64,000 nt of DNA from Lepidostoma basale. Its lineage: Eukaryota; Arthropoda; Insecta; Trichoptera; Lepidostomatidae. Under the pieces are notes generated by a model. It made no database searches. It had not been told where the DNA came from and was given only the letters and a program-made list of their open reading frames with translations. Shown here piece by piece: positions 1-9,612 of this stretch (position 1 is its first letter; each line of letters starts with the position of its first letter). The translations under genes were made by a program, and so were the position numbers. The stretch covers positions 372,001-436,000 of the forward strand of contig JAHDVF020000001.1 of the NCBI GenBank assembly GCA_022606425.2, read 5' to 3'.

Positions 1-466
1 ATCATTTCAAGAAAGCTCAAGCTCCAAATATTCAGTAGTAACGTTAAAAGCGTACTGCTGTACGGATGTGAGACTTGAAAATCTTCCACGGACGTTATTG
101 GAAAACTCAGGTGTCTATAAATAGGTGCCTTCGCTCAATATTCAAAATCTATTGGCCCCAAACAGTGTCAAATGCCGTTCTCTGTACCATGGCAGGCGAA
201 AAGACAATTAGAGAACAAGTCACTGGACACAAATGGCAGTGGATCATTTACACTCTGAGACGGAACCCAGCCTGCATCGCTCAGAGCGCACTAAACTGGT
301 CCGCAAGAGAAGAGGAAGCAAGGCAGACCTAGAGCCACCAGGAGAAGAGTCCTGCAGGACGAGGTTAAAGCAGCAGGCCTCACTTGGGATGATGCTAGGC
401 ATCGGGTGGAGGTTTCTTGAGGCCTTATACACCACGGAGGTGTGACAGGCCAAAAAGAAGAAGACG
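1..466 (+). mobile_element. RTE-type LINE 3' remnant, cut by window edge
   Basis: Broken frames on the plus strand give the reverse-transcriptase C-terminal signature (SVLLYGCET near 45-75, then a basic KRKQGRP-like stretch near 305-330). The copy ends in a short GAAGAAGA tail near 455-466. Stops and frameshifts show it is dead. It lies downstream of the CRAL-TRIO exons on the opposite strand, probably in one of that gene's introns. Confidence 0.65.
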
Positions 467-499
467 TAGAATTTTAGAATATTGGATAAATCCGTGCAA

Positions 500-687
500 C
501 TTGATATCTTCTTCGACAGATGTTTCGGAAATCTTTGCAGTCTTCATATTAAGGATAGTTACATATGTGCGTTGGGTAACGTATGTAGTAATGCAGTATA
601 CATTACCCACCACACATATACATTATAACTACCCTGAAGATGGAGACTGCAATGATCTTCAACACGTCTGTCACGGAAGATAACAAG
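500..687. repeat. Inverted-repeat element with hammerhead-like motif
   Basis: About 90 bp arms (500-590 and 596-687) pair imperfectly. The right arm reads CTGAAGA, T, then a GGAGA/TCTTC stem. The left arm read in reverse ends GAAACATCTGTC. This is a diverged form of the motif described at 1492-1537. The flanks (467-499, 688-924) are AT-rich and show nothing else. Confidence 0.55.
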
Positions 688-924
688 TTACATGGATATA
701 CCCAAGATCCCAAAAAAATAGACCAAACCAAATGTTTGTTTGTTCATTAGTAGTCAGATAATTAAAGACAACTTGATTGAAATAATGTCATGTACATGTT
801 TATTTATTGACATAGAAAATGAATTCATGACATCTCAAAACAGACTGAAATCATTAGCATTATAAATACATAATTGTTTTCATTATCATCTATTTGTAGT
901 AAATATAATTATTTGATTTATTAC

Positions 925-1140
925 CAAACAGTAGACGATGAACTTTGTCAGTTCGTCGATGTTTCGGTCATTGACACTGTGATTCCGTGCGGGGATGTAA
1001 ATGACAGGGCGGCCGTGCATGTCTCTGTGTCGCAGCACTCTTCCCTTCTTTCCAACCATATGTTTCTTTACCTCTTCGGACTCCTCGGTCAAACTTGCTA
1101 CTCCATATTCCTGTCTCCATTTATTGGTTTTCAACACAGC
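925..1140 (-). CDS. CRAL-TRIO (SEC14-like) protein, coding exon 2
   Basis: Second coding exon of the gene whose first exon is 3467-3625. The acceptor is TTTATAG before GCT at 1140. The donor is TTG followed by GTAATA at 924, a weaker than usual site. The exon is 216 bp, phase 0 at both ends, adding 72 residues (54-125) with no stops. It holds KTNKWRQEYG, the end of the CRAL-TRIO N-terminal helices, then HRDMHGRPVIYIPARNH and NIDELTKFIVYCL, typical of the start of the SEC14 lipid-binding fold. Family members bind small hydrophobic ligands such as phosphoinositides, tocopherol or retinoids in the cytosol. The ligand here is unknown. The remaining lipid-binding domain must lie off the left edge, since no further exon is visible on the minus strand in 1-924. 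Confidence 0.85.
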
Positions 1141-1290
1141 CTATAAATGAAGAAAATTAATATGTATAAAAAAATCATCTCTCTTCATTAAAAAAAAAAA
1201 AAAACAAGAATGAATGAAAGATAAAGTAAAAAAAAGCTTACATTGAATTTATAATTATTTGTTCAGTATAATGTTTCTTTTTTTTATATG

Positions 1291-1582
1291 TACCTTTGTA
1301 TACAACACTCACATTTATTTAAAAAAATATATATCAAACATGTTTTGGACTAACCAGCTATTCATCAGTTATATTATATAAATATTTAAAATATTATAAA
1401 ATTGTTTACAAATATGGTCAGTTTTGACAGAATAATGTGTCAAAACTGACCATATTTGTAAACAATTTTATAATATTTTAAATATTTATATAATATCACT
1501 GATGAAGGGCTGGTTAGTCCGAAACATGTTTGATATTTAATTTTTTTTTTTTTAATAGATGTGAGTGTTGTATACAAAGTAT
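1291..1582. repeat. Foldback element with two hammerhead-like motifs
   Basis: Near-perfect inverted repeat with arms 1291-1429 and 1438-1582 around a loop of about 8 bp. The outer ends are TTGTATACAACACTCACAT-like. Each arm carries one copy of the CTGATGA/stem/GAAAC motif (minus 1336-1369, plus 1492-1537). A related single arm lies at 60820-61015. A trailing block about 30 bp further out, around CAACACAAGGTTATGGCGAA, recurs at 24070, 28600 and 60820. Confidence 0.75.
1492..1537 (+). ncRNA. Hammerhead-ribozyme-like motif (best copy)
   Basis: Order seen: AATATCA (helix I 5'), CTGATGA (core), one extra A, GGGC-TGGTTA-GTCC (helix II), GAAA, CATG (helix III, 2 bp or palindromic dimer), TT, TGATATT (helix I 3'). 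The helix I arms are perfectly complementary over 7 bp and abut the core on one side and the expected cleavage base on the other, exactly as in a type I hammerhead. The extra A between the core and helix II is not canonical. Activity is not shown. Confidence 0.45.
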
Positions 1583-1769
1583 TTAAAAAAAAAACATTAA
1601 ATATCTACAACACAAGGTTATGGCGAACATAGAAAATTTGTTCAGTATTTTCAATTAAGTTAATAGATATGTATATTTTAAACATGGACAATGTAAGTAT
1701 GATTATTAACCCTTAATTGGGTCCTAGGAAACGCATCCTGTTAAATAATATTGTTTTGGAATTTTTTAT

Positions 1770-1858
1770 GAATAAACACTGTTTTTTCCACTTTTGAGTT
1801 TTTATATTTTTTTCTCTGTTTCGAAGGTTTTACAACTTCATCATGGAAGAAACAATAT
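1770..1858 (-). repeat. Diverged repeat, related to 37770-37860 and 62693-62880
   Basis: Read on the minus strand it has a GAAG/CTTC stem followed by GAAACAGAGAAAAA and an A-rich run, as in the two related copies. The core bases are decayed. Confidence 0.45.
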
Positions 1859-2318
1859 AAACTAACCAAAATTATATTACACAAAATACAAGAATCTAAA
1901 AACACATACATCATGTGTTAATTAAAATTAGGCAGTACCAGGGACATAACCGTAACAAGAAATCAATTGGTTAATATTTTAGGTTTTGCAAAGGATTTTT
2001 TTTAATGGAATTTTTGGGTTGAGGGTGATTTATTACACCAACGCCTTAAGTTTATCAAAAATTAATTTTGTTTTCAATTGAGAGATGCAAAACTATCCAC
2101 CAAAAATAACCTGTTAACGTATTTCTTCTGAATTATTATTTTTTTCATACCATCTACAAATAGGTTAATTTAGTTTATTTAGCATTTTGTGGGTACAATT
2201 GTCAATAGGAACATGGATAATATCAAGTGGGAAATATTTTCCTTCGGTTAAAATATAAACATTGATAAAAAAAGTCGTCTTAAAGAAATTTTATTATATT
2301 TGATGGGAGTGATATGTT

Positions 2319-2639
2319 TGGTCAGCAGCACAAACGTTCTCCATAGAGCCAGAGTTGACAGAGAGTTGCTGACCAACATCAAATTCCGTAAGGTGTCCTA
2401 CTTGGGCCATGTTCTGAGAGGCGAAAAGTACGCACTGTTACATCTGATCTTGGAGGGTAAGATTGAGGGTCGACGAGGTGTTGGGAGAAGGCAGGTTTCC
2501 TGGCTAAGGAACATCCGAGAGTGGACAGGGTTAAGGACCGTGGAGGAGCTGTTCCGGGCGGCCCAGGACAGGGAGGCCTACTCAAGAGTGATAGTCAACG
2601 TTGGGGAGACCTGACAGGACACGGAGAGAAGAAGAAGAA
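2319..2639 (+). mobile_element. RTE-type LINE 3' end with 8-bp target duplication
   Basis: Encodes the RT C-terminal tail (VDRELLTNIKFRKVSYLGHV, GRRGVGRRQ, WTGLRTVEELFRAAQDRE) and ends in (GAA)n. GATATGTT occurs at 2311-2318 and again at 2640-2647, so the insertion edges are clear. The host sequence on both sides is one of the foldback elements (the TTATTATATTTGATGGGAGT side and the AGGCC...GGGCATTACC side). The copy is 5'-truncated, as usual for LINEs. Confidence 0.8.
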
Positions 2640-3466
2640 GATATGTTAGGCCTTGTTAGGGCATTACCAAATGTGGCGAGAATCAAATGCATAGCTGTTT
2701 ATATACCCGAGTTAACAGAGTAGAATGAGGCAATTAAGGTGATTGAAGTATTTTAATAATTTAATAGAATTATGGTGGTAAAGAAAAACTCTAAAATATC
2801 TTAGTGTCTTAAAATATAATGTGACTAAAATAATATTATTTGACATTATATATTATCATTAATTTAATTACCCCAGCATGCATTGTGAATACAAATATTG
2901 AAAGGTGGGTAATAGAGTTCCAAAGTAGAAAAACTGGTTTTTACAATAATTACTAAACAGACATGTTTATACAATTAATGATTCTTAATATTTGATTTAC
3001 ATATTAACACATTTGAATGTTTTTAATATTCCAATTAGATATAAAACTTCGAGAAAATTGTCATAATCATCATTATTTACTATTTAATATCAAATTTCAA
3101 GAAACAATAAGCATATGTGATTGTTTGTATCTCAAGTAAATTTGATTGTGCAAAGATTCGAATTGCATTCCACTTGTTCTTAAAATGAATATTACGGAAT
3201 TAATATTCTGTAATATCTGCTGCAAACTTCCTGTTAATGGCCAAAATTAAGTTGCCATACTGTTAGATAATGCAAATGAATATACACTGTATCAACAAGA
3301 ACATAAATTAAATCTCAATATAATATTTGGGGAGGGATTCTTATCAATGACTAATACTCGAGATAACCATATGCTTGATTTTAAAAAACTAGAAATAATG
3401 GAAAATTCTGATTTTAGTAATACTGTACATTGTGGCAAAACAACATATTAAAAATAAGAAACTTAC

Positions 3467-3625
3467 TTGGAATGCCTTGTCAACGTCTTTGAATGCTCTT
3501 AAATAGCGTTTAAGAGAAAATTCATTATGATATTGGGCTGGATCAGCATCTGATATCATTTTCATTCTCGCCTTTAGATCTTTAAGATCTTCTTCATTTA
3601 CCGGTTTGATTTCGTTAACTGACAT
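3467..3625 (-). CDS. CRAL-TRIO (SEC14-like) protein, first coding exon
   Basis: ATG at 3625-3623 starts a 53-codon exon ending in CAA before the strong donor GTAAGT (3466-3461), phase 0. The peptide has NEEDLKDLKARMK, then QYHNEFSLKRYLRAFKDVDKAFQ at about residues 31-53. This is the CRAL-TRIO N-terminal helical domain, where the LKRYLRA(F/R)K motif is characteristic. Joined to exon 2 it reads through as DKAFQ-AVLKTNKW, which supports the splice. The product should be a small cytosolic lipid-binding protein of about 220-300 residues, of which 125 are visible. It lies about 26.5 kb from the caudal promoter and is transcribed away from it. I recognise the family but not an exact orthologue name. 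Confidence 0.88.
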
Positions 3626-3850
3626 TTTAAATGCAGGAATCGGTGGTATTTAACGATGAACAAGAACTCACAAGCGGAATACTATAATAATAAACTCTCA
3701 TAACCTTAAATTTACTGAGATACGAAGTGCGCTGTCACTTTTGGCATTTAACGAAAGGTTCATCCCACTCATTTGTGAATCTATTTTCTTTGTTTTGGTA
3801 GCACTGAATATTACCCGGCAACGCGTTTACCGGGTAAATATTATATGGTC
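3626..3850 (-). promoter_or_regulatory. Putative promoter / 5' UTR of the CRAL-TRIO gene
   Basis: The region just upstream of the ATG is less AT-rich than its surroundings and has no clear TATA box at a standard distance. It contains a hairpin at 3807-3842 with arms AATATTACCCGG and CCGGGTAAATATT around an 11 bp loop containing ACGCGT. The transcription start cannot be placed by eye. Confidence 0.35.
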
Positions 3851-4519
3851 AAAACTGTTGACTCTACTAAATCACAGATGGCAATACAAACGTTATTTTA
3901 TAATGTAGAAAATGTTAAATATGTATTGACTTTTGATCGGATTATTGAAATTTTACACATATAAAAAAAAGCAAGCTTATAATAATGTTCGAAATATTTG
4001 TTTGAGTCCGAACATCTTTATTCATCGCGCATTTACTGGTTTTATGGTCTGTCAAATATTTATATTCGACGACACATTTCAGCCAATTATTAATTAGTGT
4101 TTTAATTGACCGATTTTTTTAAATTAAATTATATATATATAAACCATGTGATATTAGCAACAGTTTGGTGGATAATCAATATGGATATTTTATAACTATT
4201 TTTAAGGTGTATTTATTTGACACATTCACAATAGAGTGTTCCGTGTCACACAAGTAATATATTTATTTTAACATAATTATGAATGTAGGTACAGACAATT
4301 AGTAAACCTTCAAATAACTAAAGGTTGAATAAACTCACATAAATTATTATCACATTGAGGTCTTGGAGAGTAGAGAACAAGCCCGGAGGCTATTGCTCTA
4401 GGAGGCTCTAAAAGCTATCGCTAGAGGTTGGATATTGTTGGACGGTGTGAGGAGAGTTTCTTGGAGGATTTTTAATAAATAATCCATTGTTTTGGAGGAA
4501 GCACTTGGAAATTTCAACG
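3851..4519. other. AT-rich intergenic DNA
   Basis: Short A/T runs and no credible ORF. Between about 4360 and 4500 there is a mixed-composition patch containing GAGGCTATTGCTC-like imperfect repeats. Nothing is recognised. Confidence 0.5.
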
Positions 4520-5062
4520 TTTAATTGAAACACTGTTTAGAATATCACAATTGATTTAATTTCCTTTGAAATTGTCGCGACAGCTGTTTCGCTGACCAAT
4601 GTTAGGATCATCAGGTGTGTCAATTAACTACAATTGATTGCAACACCTGATTTCAATTCAAAGAAAATTAAATCAATTGTGATATTCTATAACAGTCTTC
4701 TTCTTCTTCTTCTTCACTTTTGGTAGACTCAGGAGTCTGTTATTTCAGACGGGTCCTCTTGAGACGCTGAACTCCAGCTTTCTCTCCACCGTTTCGGGGG
4801 TCTTCCTGGTCGGCATGGTTCGTTTGGCGTTCCATGGAGAGCTATGTTTGGTATCCTATTTGAGCTCATTCTTTCTACATGTTGATGCCAGTATCGCCGT
4901 CTTTGACGTCCCCATCTGACCACATCTTCGACCTCGCAGATTTCTCGGATTGCTGTATTCCTAACACGATCACGTAGGGTTTTGCCAGCTATAGCGCGGA
5001 GTGTTTTCATCTCGGTTGTCATGAGCATGCTATTTGTCTATAACAGTGTTTTAATTAAACAG
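4520..5062. repeat. Foldback element interrupted by an RTE insertion
   Basis: Arms 4520-4575 (TTAATTGAAACACTGTTTAG then ATCACAATTGATTTAATTT) and 4650-4696 plus 5048-5062 are inverted copies. The right arm is split by the 4697-5036 insertion. On the minus strand at 4575-4617 it carries CTGATGA followed by GAAACAGCTGTC, where the block after GAAA is the 8-bp palindrome ACAGCTGT. Confidence 0.7.
4697..5036 (-). mobile_element. RTE-type LINE 3' end with 11-bp target duplication
   Basis: The minus strand encodes MKTLRAIAGKTLRDRVRN, the REICEVEDVVRWGRQRR stretch and RPGRPPKRW, an RTE RT C-terminus, and ends in (GAA)n (seen as CTTCTTCTT at 4697). TCTATAACAGT flanks it at 4686-4696 and 5037-5047. 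Open for 99 codons but 5'-truncated. Confidence 0.82.
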
Positions 5063-5114
5063 TTATTAAAGTTTTTAGTACATTATTTTACTTTCTGATA
5101 TATTCGATATAACA

Positions 5115-5434
5115 ACTAACTAACTAACTAACTAAAGGGTAGGCAGAAATAATGGACTGTCACACTTTTACTGATGCGGCACTCCATCCTTTTCGCCCGC
5201 GGGAGACGCGGTGTGATGGGTTGCGAATCGATCGTCCAACACCCACAAAATAAATCTAAAACAAATAATATAAAATAAAAATAATTTAACACAAAATGTT
5301 ATTTTTAGATGGTGCACATATTGTCTATTTAATTTATATTCCACGTATCCACTGTTTTTTAATTTAGCACATAATGTAATAACACATTATGTTTTTTTCG
5401 ATGTTGCACGTGTTGACATGGACGATCCGGACTT
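5115..5434 (-). mobile_element. Long SINE sharing the RTE 3' tail, internally deleted
   Basis: Begins (in reverse) with (GTTA)n and the CTGCCTACCC-type 3' block, then the GGCGAAAA / GATGCGGCACTCC unit. Compared with the copy at 27424-27775 it lacks about 40 bp covering the B-box region. A 5' part including GGTGCACAT and GACGATCCGGACTTT follows. Confidence 0.65.
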
Positions 5435-5439
5435 TAGTG

Positions 5440-6060
5440 GATATAACAAATGTGAGTAAACGCGAATCTCACAACTCGCAAAGTCTAAGAATTAAATGTT
5501 TATTGGTATTTGTTGTTAATGTATTATTATTTTTCAAGTATGTAGTCAGCCATTCCGAATCAAGTATTTGTGATTTACGTCTGATTGATGTCGTAGCCGC
5601 CAAGTAGGGCAATTTGAAATTCGGATGCGTTACCAGCCCCCTAAATCTCCGGCTGGCAGCGTTAAGCTATCCCTGGAGAACCATTATTTACCGGAATGTA
5701 TTCTACTCGCCTATAAAAATCCGATGGTTAAATAAACAGCGAACCAGAGACGCGGCTACCGGGTTTAATTGCGGCTTCGTGGACAGTTTCCATTAAAGAA
5801 ATGTGCGAATATTGGTTTACTGCCTTATTATCTAACTGGTTTATTTGCCTAAATCTCGTAGATGGCTATTAATTTGTTTTATGCTCATTTTATTGACCGC
5901 CAGTCCCACGTAATTACTTAATGAAGTTTGTAATAAATTTAATTTTAAGATATAATGTCGCGAGCATTTTTCCATTAACGCAACTTACCCACGTAAAATA
6001 ATCGTGACATCACCTTTTGACAATCCTGGTAAAAAGTGAATGTGAAATTTTAATTTTATT
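5440..6060. other. Repeat-free segment, candidate conserved noncoding DNA
   Basis: Mixed base composition (AGCCCCCTAAATCTCCGGCTG at about 5634; CCGCCAGTCCCACGTAATTAC at about 5898) in an otherwise very AT-rich region. No repeat copies elsewhere in the window. Open frames here (5389-5607, 5614-5796) have no family signature or splice support and are probably chance. It could be regulatory DNA for either neighbour. Confidence 0.35.
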
Positions 6061-6562
6061 TTATATATTATTAACTTTCTACAGCATTCTGCATAAAACA
6101 ATAACAACTAAATTCAATCATTAGTTTCAATTTAATTATTTCATTTACAATATTATTTTTATAAAACATATAGGTATATGTTATTAATATTCAAATGCTA
6201 ATAATTGTTTTATGTTATGCTATTTAGAAGTGAATCCGAAAACCGGTGGGCCCAAACATAAACAATAAAATTATCATAAAGTAAAAAGATTGTCAAAACA
6301 TATTTAACTTTTCATTATAATTAAAATAATACTAATTTCAACGCAATCTATATTTACATTTATGCAATCATTATCTTTATTCCATTTTACGATCAATTTA
6401 TTGTGCATCATCAGTACCTTCAATATATTTAATTACCCAAAAACTACCCTATGCTCATAAAATTGATAAAATAAAATAAATTATTGTGGCGATATTGAAT
6501 TACCCGTCAATATTGAAGGCTGGTTATATAGCTTTAAATAACGCGCCATGAGACAGTTATTT
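6061..6562. other. AT-rich DNA, nothing recognised
   Basis: Very high A/T content with no ORFs, hairpins or repeat ends that I can identify. Confidence 0.5.
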
Positions 6563-6574
6563 TCATTATAATTC

Positions 6575-6947
6575 TTAATTACTTACTCCCTGATGATTTT
6601 TCGCCAAGCTCCTCGATCCTGCACCTTTTGCTCCCAGCAGACCGATTCGCCCAACCTAGCCAGGTCAGCCAGAACATTGTCCATTAGGCGCTGTCTAGGC
6701 CTTCCTAGAGGTCTTACTCCAGTCGGTCTAGACGCGTACAGGGTCTTGATTGCTCTGGTCTCTTCGGCTCGGCATACGTGCCCAATCCACGCTAGGCGAC
6801 CGGCTCTCACGGTGCTCGTTATAAGGGGGTGCTGGGTCATTATAAGGGTCCTATGCCTCCAAGTTCTCACTGCAACACCGGGTCTGCGTCCCAGGATAAT
6901 TCTAAGTATTCTCAATTCAATTCTGTTCTGAATTCAATTGAATATTC
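6575..6947 (-). mobile_element. RTE-type LINE 3' end with 12-bp target duplication
   Basis: The minus strand encodes RILRIILGRRPGVAVRTWRH, then GRLAWIGHVCRAEETRAIKT and RPLGRPRQRLMDNV, open for 110 codons. TCATTATAATTC flanks it at 6563-6574 and 6948-6959. A copy of the same family with an internal deletion is at 15300-15710. Confidence 0.82.
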
Positions 6948-7019
6948 TCATTATAATTCAAATAAATAAAATATTGGTTTAATCCAATGTGAAATTAGCT
7001 TCATAAATATGAATTTCTG

Positions 7020-7060
7020 AAGAAAACAGAAGATGGCAGCGAGCTGCCGAAATCAATCGA
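7020..7060 (+). repeat. Diverged hammerhead-like stem motif
   Basis: CAGAAGA, T, then the perfect stem GGCAGC-GA-GCTGCC and GAAAT. A second copy at 24452-24480 has GGCAGCAAGCTGTC. It keeps the order and spacing of the 1492-1537 motif but with changed core bases. Confidence 0.4.
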
Positions 7061-7096
7061 AGCCATAAAACCAAGTGGAACTAAACTAAATCTCAT

Positions 7097-7195
7097 TACT
7101 TCTTCTCCTTAGCCATATTTTCACTGTTGGAAGTAGGCCTCTTCAAACAATCTTAATTTTCCTCTATTCTGCGCTATTCTCGTCCATTTTGACTG
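7097..7195 (-). mobile_element. RTE LINE 3' scrap
   Basis: Matches, by eye, the start of the fragment at 44020-44400 (the GTAGGCCTCTTCAAA block and following CTATTCTGCGC). Too short and broken to encode anything. Confidence 0.45.
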
Positions 7196-7423
7196 AAATT
7201 ACGTTGTCAGCCCAACTTTTTTGGAATCGACCGATGCCTTATTTCCTTCACATGGTACCTATATAAAGTTTTTTTTTCCAGATTTATTTCATAAAAGCGA
7301 TTGGTATTTTTTGACAAGTAGCCGTGACAGTAGCAAACTTTGGTAGAAGATACATTTAAAAAATATATATATTTCTCTAGTGTATAGGTATATTTTATAT
7401 AATATGATGGCATTACATAATGG

Positions 7424-8351
7424 AGTTTGGAGCTTGGAGCTGGCAAAAGCAGGATAAAGTAGGATAAATGCTGCAGAAATAAGTTGACTGAGAAGAATAA
7501 GCGGGAAAACGATATATGTTTAATGTCACCACACGTCCCGTTTTCAGGCAGCGTGGCTCGGTGTCCCCAAAAACAGCATCAATTTGAGAGCAGAGCAAAT
7601 CTGTCGTCTTTTTGGTTGTCAAAAGCTGCGAAGGCTTTCAAAATTGCACATGAGGAAGCGGTAAAAAAGTTGCTGCCATTTGCAACAACCTATATTTGTG
7701 AACAAGGCTTTTCCACTCTAATAAACGCCGAAGACTGTATTCAAATTGCTCTTACATAAAAAAAGTCCCAATTTTGAAGTAATTGTATCAAACATGAAGC
7801 AACATCATTTCTCCAAAAACTGAAAAGCAAACCTGAAAACCTGAATTTTTGTTTGATCCAATTTGAGAATTTTATTTAGTTTATCTATTACATACTTACT
7901 ATTATCATGTAACTTTATTTTATTTTCCGTGTAAATTAATTCAATAAATAATGTTTATTTAAAATATACATTGATTGTCTTCTTTTCAAAATAGTGGGAG
8001 GGGGTAATATCGACTTATGTTAAAATATTTTGGGGTAATGGTTAAAAAAGTTCCCCGACCGCTGCCTTAGATGGATTGTATATATATGTAACGAAAAGTT
8101 GAGAGAAAAATGGTTTAAATCTATACAAGCAGTGTGAGTGGAAAGAAAAGCTGTGGAAGATTAAGAAAAGCATGACTTGACCAAATTAATCAAATACTAA
8201 AAGGCGGCCACTTTCGAAATCGGACGAACATGCCTTTTATGAGGTATGAATGTAGATGATTTTAGAGAGGTATGTCAGGACAGTAATATGGCAGTCCGTC
8301 ATCTCTGCCTACCGTTCTGGAAAACGGCGTGATGGTTAGTTAGTTAGTTAA
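7424..8351 (+). mobile_element. RTE (GTTA-tailed) copy split by a hAT element
   Basis: 7424-7516 matches the GAGCTGG/AAAGCAGGATAAA to CGGGAAAACG part seen at 63120-63200. 8075-8351 continues with the GACCAAATTAATCAAA block and ends in (GTTA)n. The piece between is the hAT remnant, so the hAT insertion is younger than this LINE copy. Confidence 0.65.
7517..8064 (+). mobile_element. hAT transposon 3' remnant (transposase C-terminus)
   Basis: About 80 codons to a stop near 7757 encode SSFWLSKAAKAF then LLPFATTYICEQGFSTL, the hAT dimerisation-region signature found in ZBED5-like transposases. Frameshifted continuations near 7790 still suggest KHEATSF. The end at 8035-8064, GGTTAAAAAAGTTCCCCGACCGCTG, reads in reverse as CAGCGGTCGGGGAACTT, a typical hAT terminal repeat. 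The 5' half and opposite terminal repeat are missing. Confidence 0.7.
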
Positions 8352-8724
8352 TTTTTGTAATTTATAAACCCATCAAACTTAAAACGAACGAGTTGCAAAC
8401 TACGAAAGGAATTTCGTTTAGTTTACGTTTTCCTAGAAGTCACTTAACTCACTGCTACTGCTATGTATTGTACATCGCAAATTTTGCCGACAAAGAGATG
8501 TTTGGAGGCAAATAATTTTTAAGCCTGTTATCTCAAAAAACACAATGGCCTTACCAGAATCAAAGGTAAGGGAAAAAGCATTGGGTTTTTGGAATGTTTC
8601 GAATTGATAGCTATTTTTAACATTTTTTTTTAATCAAGTGTAGTTATAATTGTAAAATTATGCGGTATTTCAAAATTTATGATTTAACTAATTTATCAAT
8701 CTGGGAAGCTTGTTTACAATTGAC
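8352..8724. other. Unassigned DNA
   Basis: Mixed AT-rich sequence with no clear ORF, hairpin or repeat end. Confidence 0.4.
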
Positions 8725-9612
8725 GGAAACAATTAGAAAGACACCGAAAAAAGGGTTGGTGCTGGGAACAAAGTACTCGTATATGTATGGTGCACTCAAA
8801 ATCATCACTGTCAATAAAAATACATCTACCGAAGCATGTATAGCAGTGTATAATATAATTTTAGAGCCAACTCTAATGTGTGGAAGTGAGATTTGGAGTT
8901 CGCAGAAGGATGAAAATAGGATAAATGCCATGGAAATGAGATCACTTAGAAGAATATGTGGAAAAACGTTTTATGAAGAATACAGAATTAAGAAATAAGG
9001 TAGTAATGTAAAGCAGATAAATAAAATTAAGAAAGGATTACTGCAATGGTTTGAACATATGGAAGGAACGGATAAGGTCGGAATAGTTAAAATATATTTA
9101 TTATTTTTATTTATTTATTTATTTTAGGGTAACAAACAGCGAATAAGTATACATATAAAAATATACAAAGAAGAACTTAAATAAGGTTTAAGAAGACTGT
9201 TTTAATTGTGAAAATTTTAACGTGTGTGAAAAAAAATCATTAAAAGTTAAAACTTAATACTGATTACGATTGTACAGTGAACTAAGTTTTTAAATAGTGG
9301 AAAATCTTTATATGGCATGACCAAATTAATCTAATTTTAAAGGTTGGTCATCTTAGAAGTCGGGAGAATCGACGTGCGTGTATGATTCATTGTATGAATG
9401 TGGAGGAACCTAGAGAGGTTTGTCAGGATAGAGTATTCAATTTATTCAATTAATTTATTTATTTAAAATATTTTTTAATCATAAACATTACAGTATATAA
9501 CCAAAGCGCTTATGACTATAGAATACGAAAACAAACAAAAAATATTTTAAACAGAATATACAAGAAGTGTGGCAGTCAATTCTCTCTGCCTGCCCCTGCG
9601 GTGAAATTGTTT
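8725..9612 (+). mobile_element. RTE (GTTA family) copy with two later insertions
   Basis: 8725-9085 encodes a decayed form of the MYGSE.W..QKDE.RINA.EMRSLRR region. It resumes at about 9306-9435 (GGCATGACCAAATTAATC onward) and again at 9563-9612 (GTGTGGCAGTC...GCCTGCCCCTGCGG). The two gaps are separate younger insertions, 9088-9305 and 9436-9562. The second is AT-rich and unidentified. Confidence 0.65.
9088..9305 (-). mobile_element. Jockey-like LINE 3' end
   Basis: In reverse it ends TACCCTAAAATAAATAAATAAA preceded by CGCTGTTTGT, matching the 3' end at 26290-26343 (CGCTGTACGTTACCCTTAATAAATAAA). No coding part remains. Confidence 0.5.

Larger units (their letters stand above)
1141..3466 (-). 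other. Intron 1 of the CRAL-TRIO gene
   Basis: Starts with GTAAGT at 3466-3461 and ends with AG at 1142-1141, both phase 0. It contains an inverted-repeat element (1291-1582), a second short repeat (1770-1858) and an RTE insertion (2319-2639). From 2648 to 3460 the sequence is plain AT-rich DNA with nothing recognisable. Confidence 0.8.

Noticed and set aside
5389..5796. Two adjacent small ORFs in a single-copy island
   Set aside because: No ATG context, splice or family support, and codon content resembles translated noncoding DNA.
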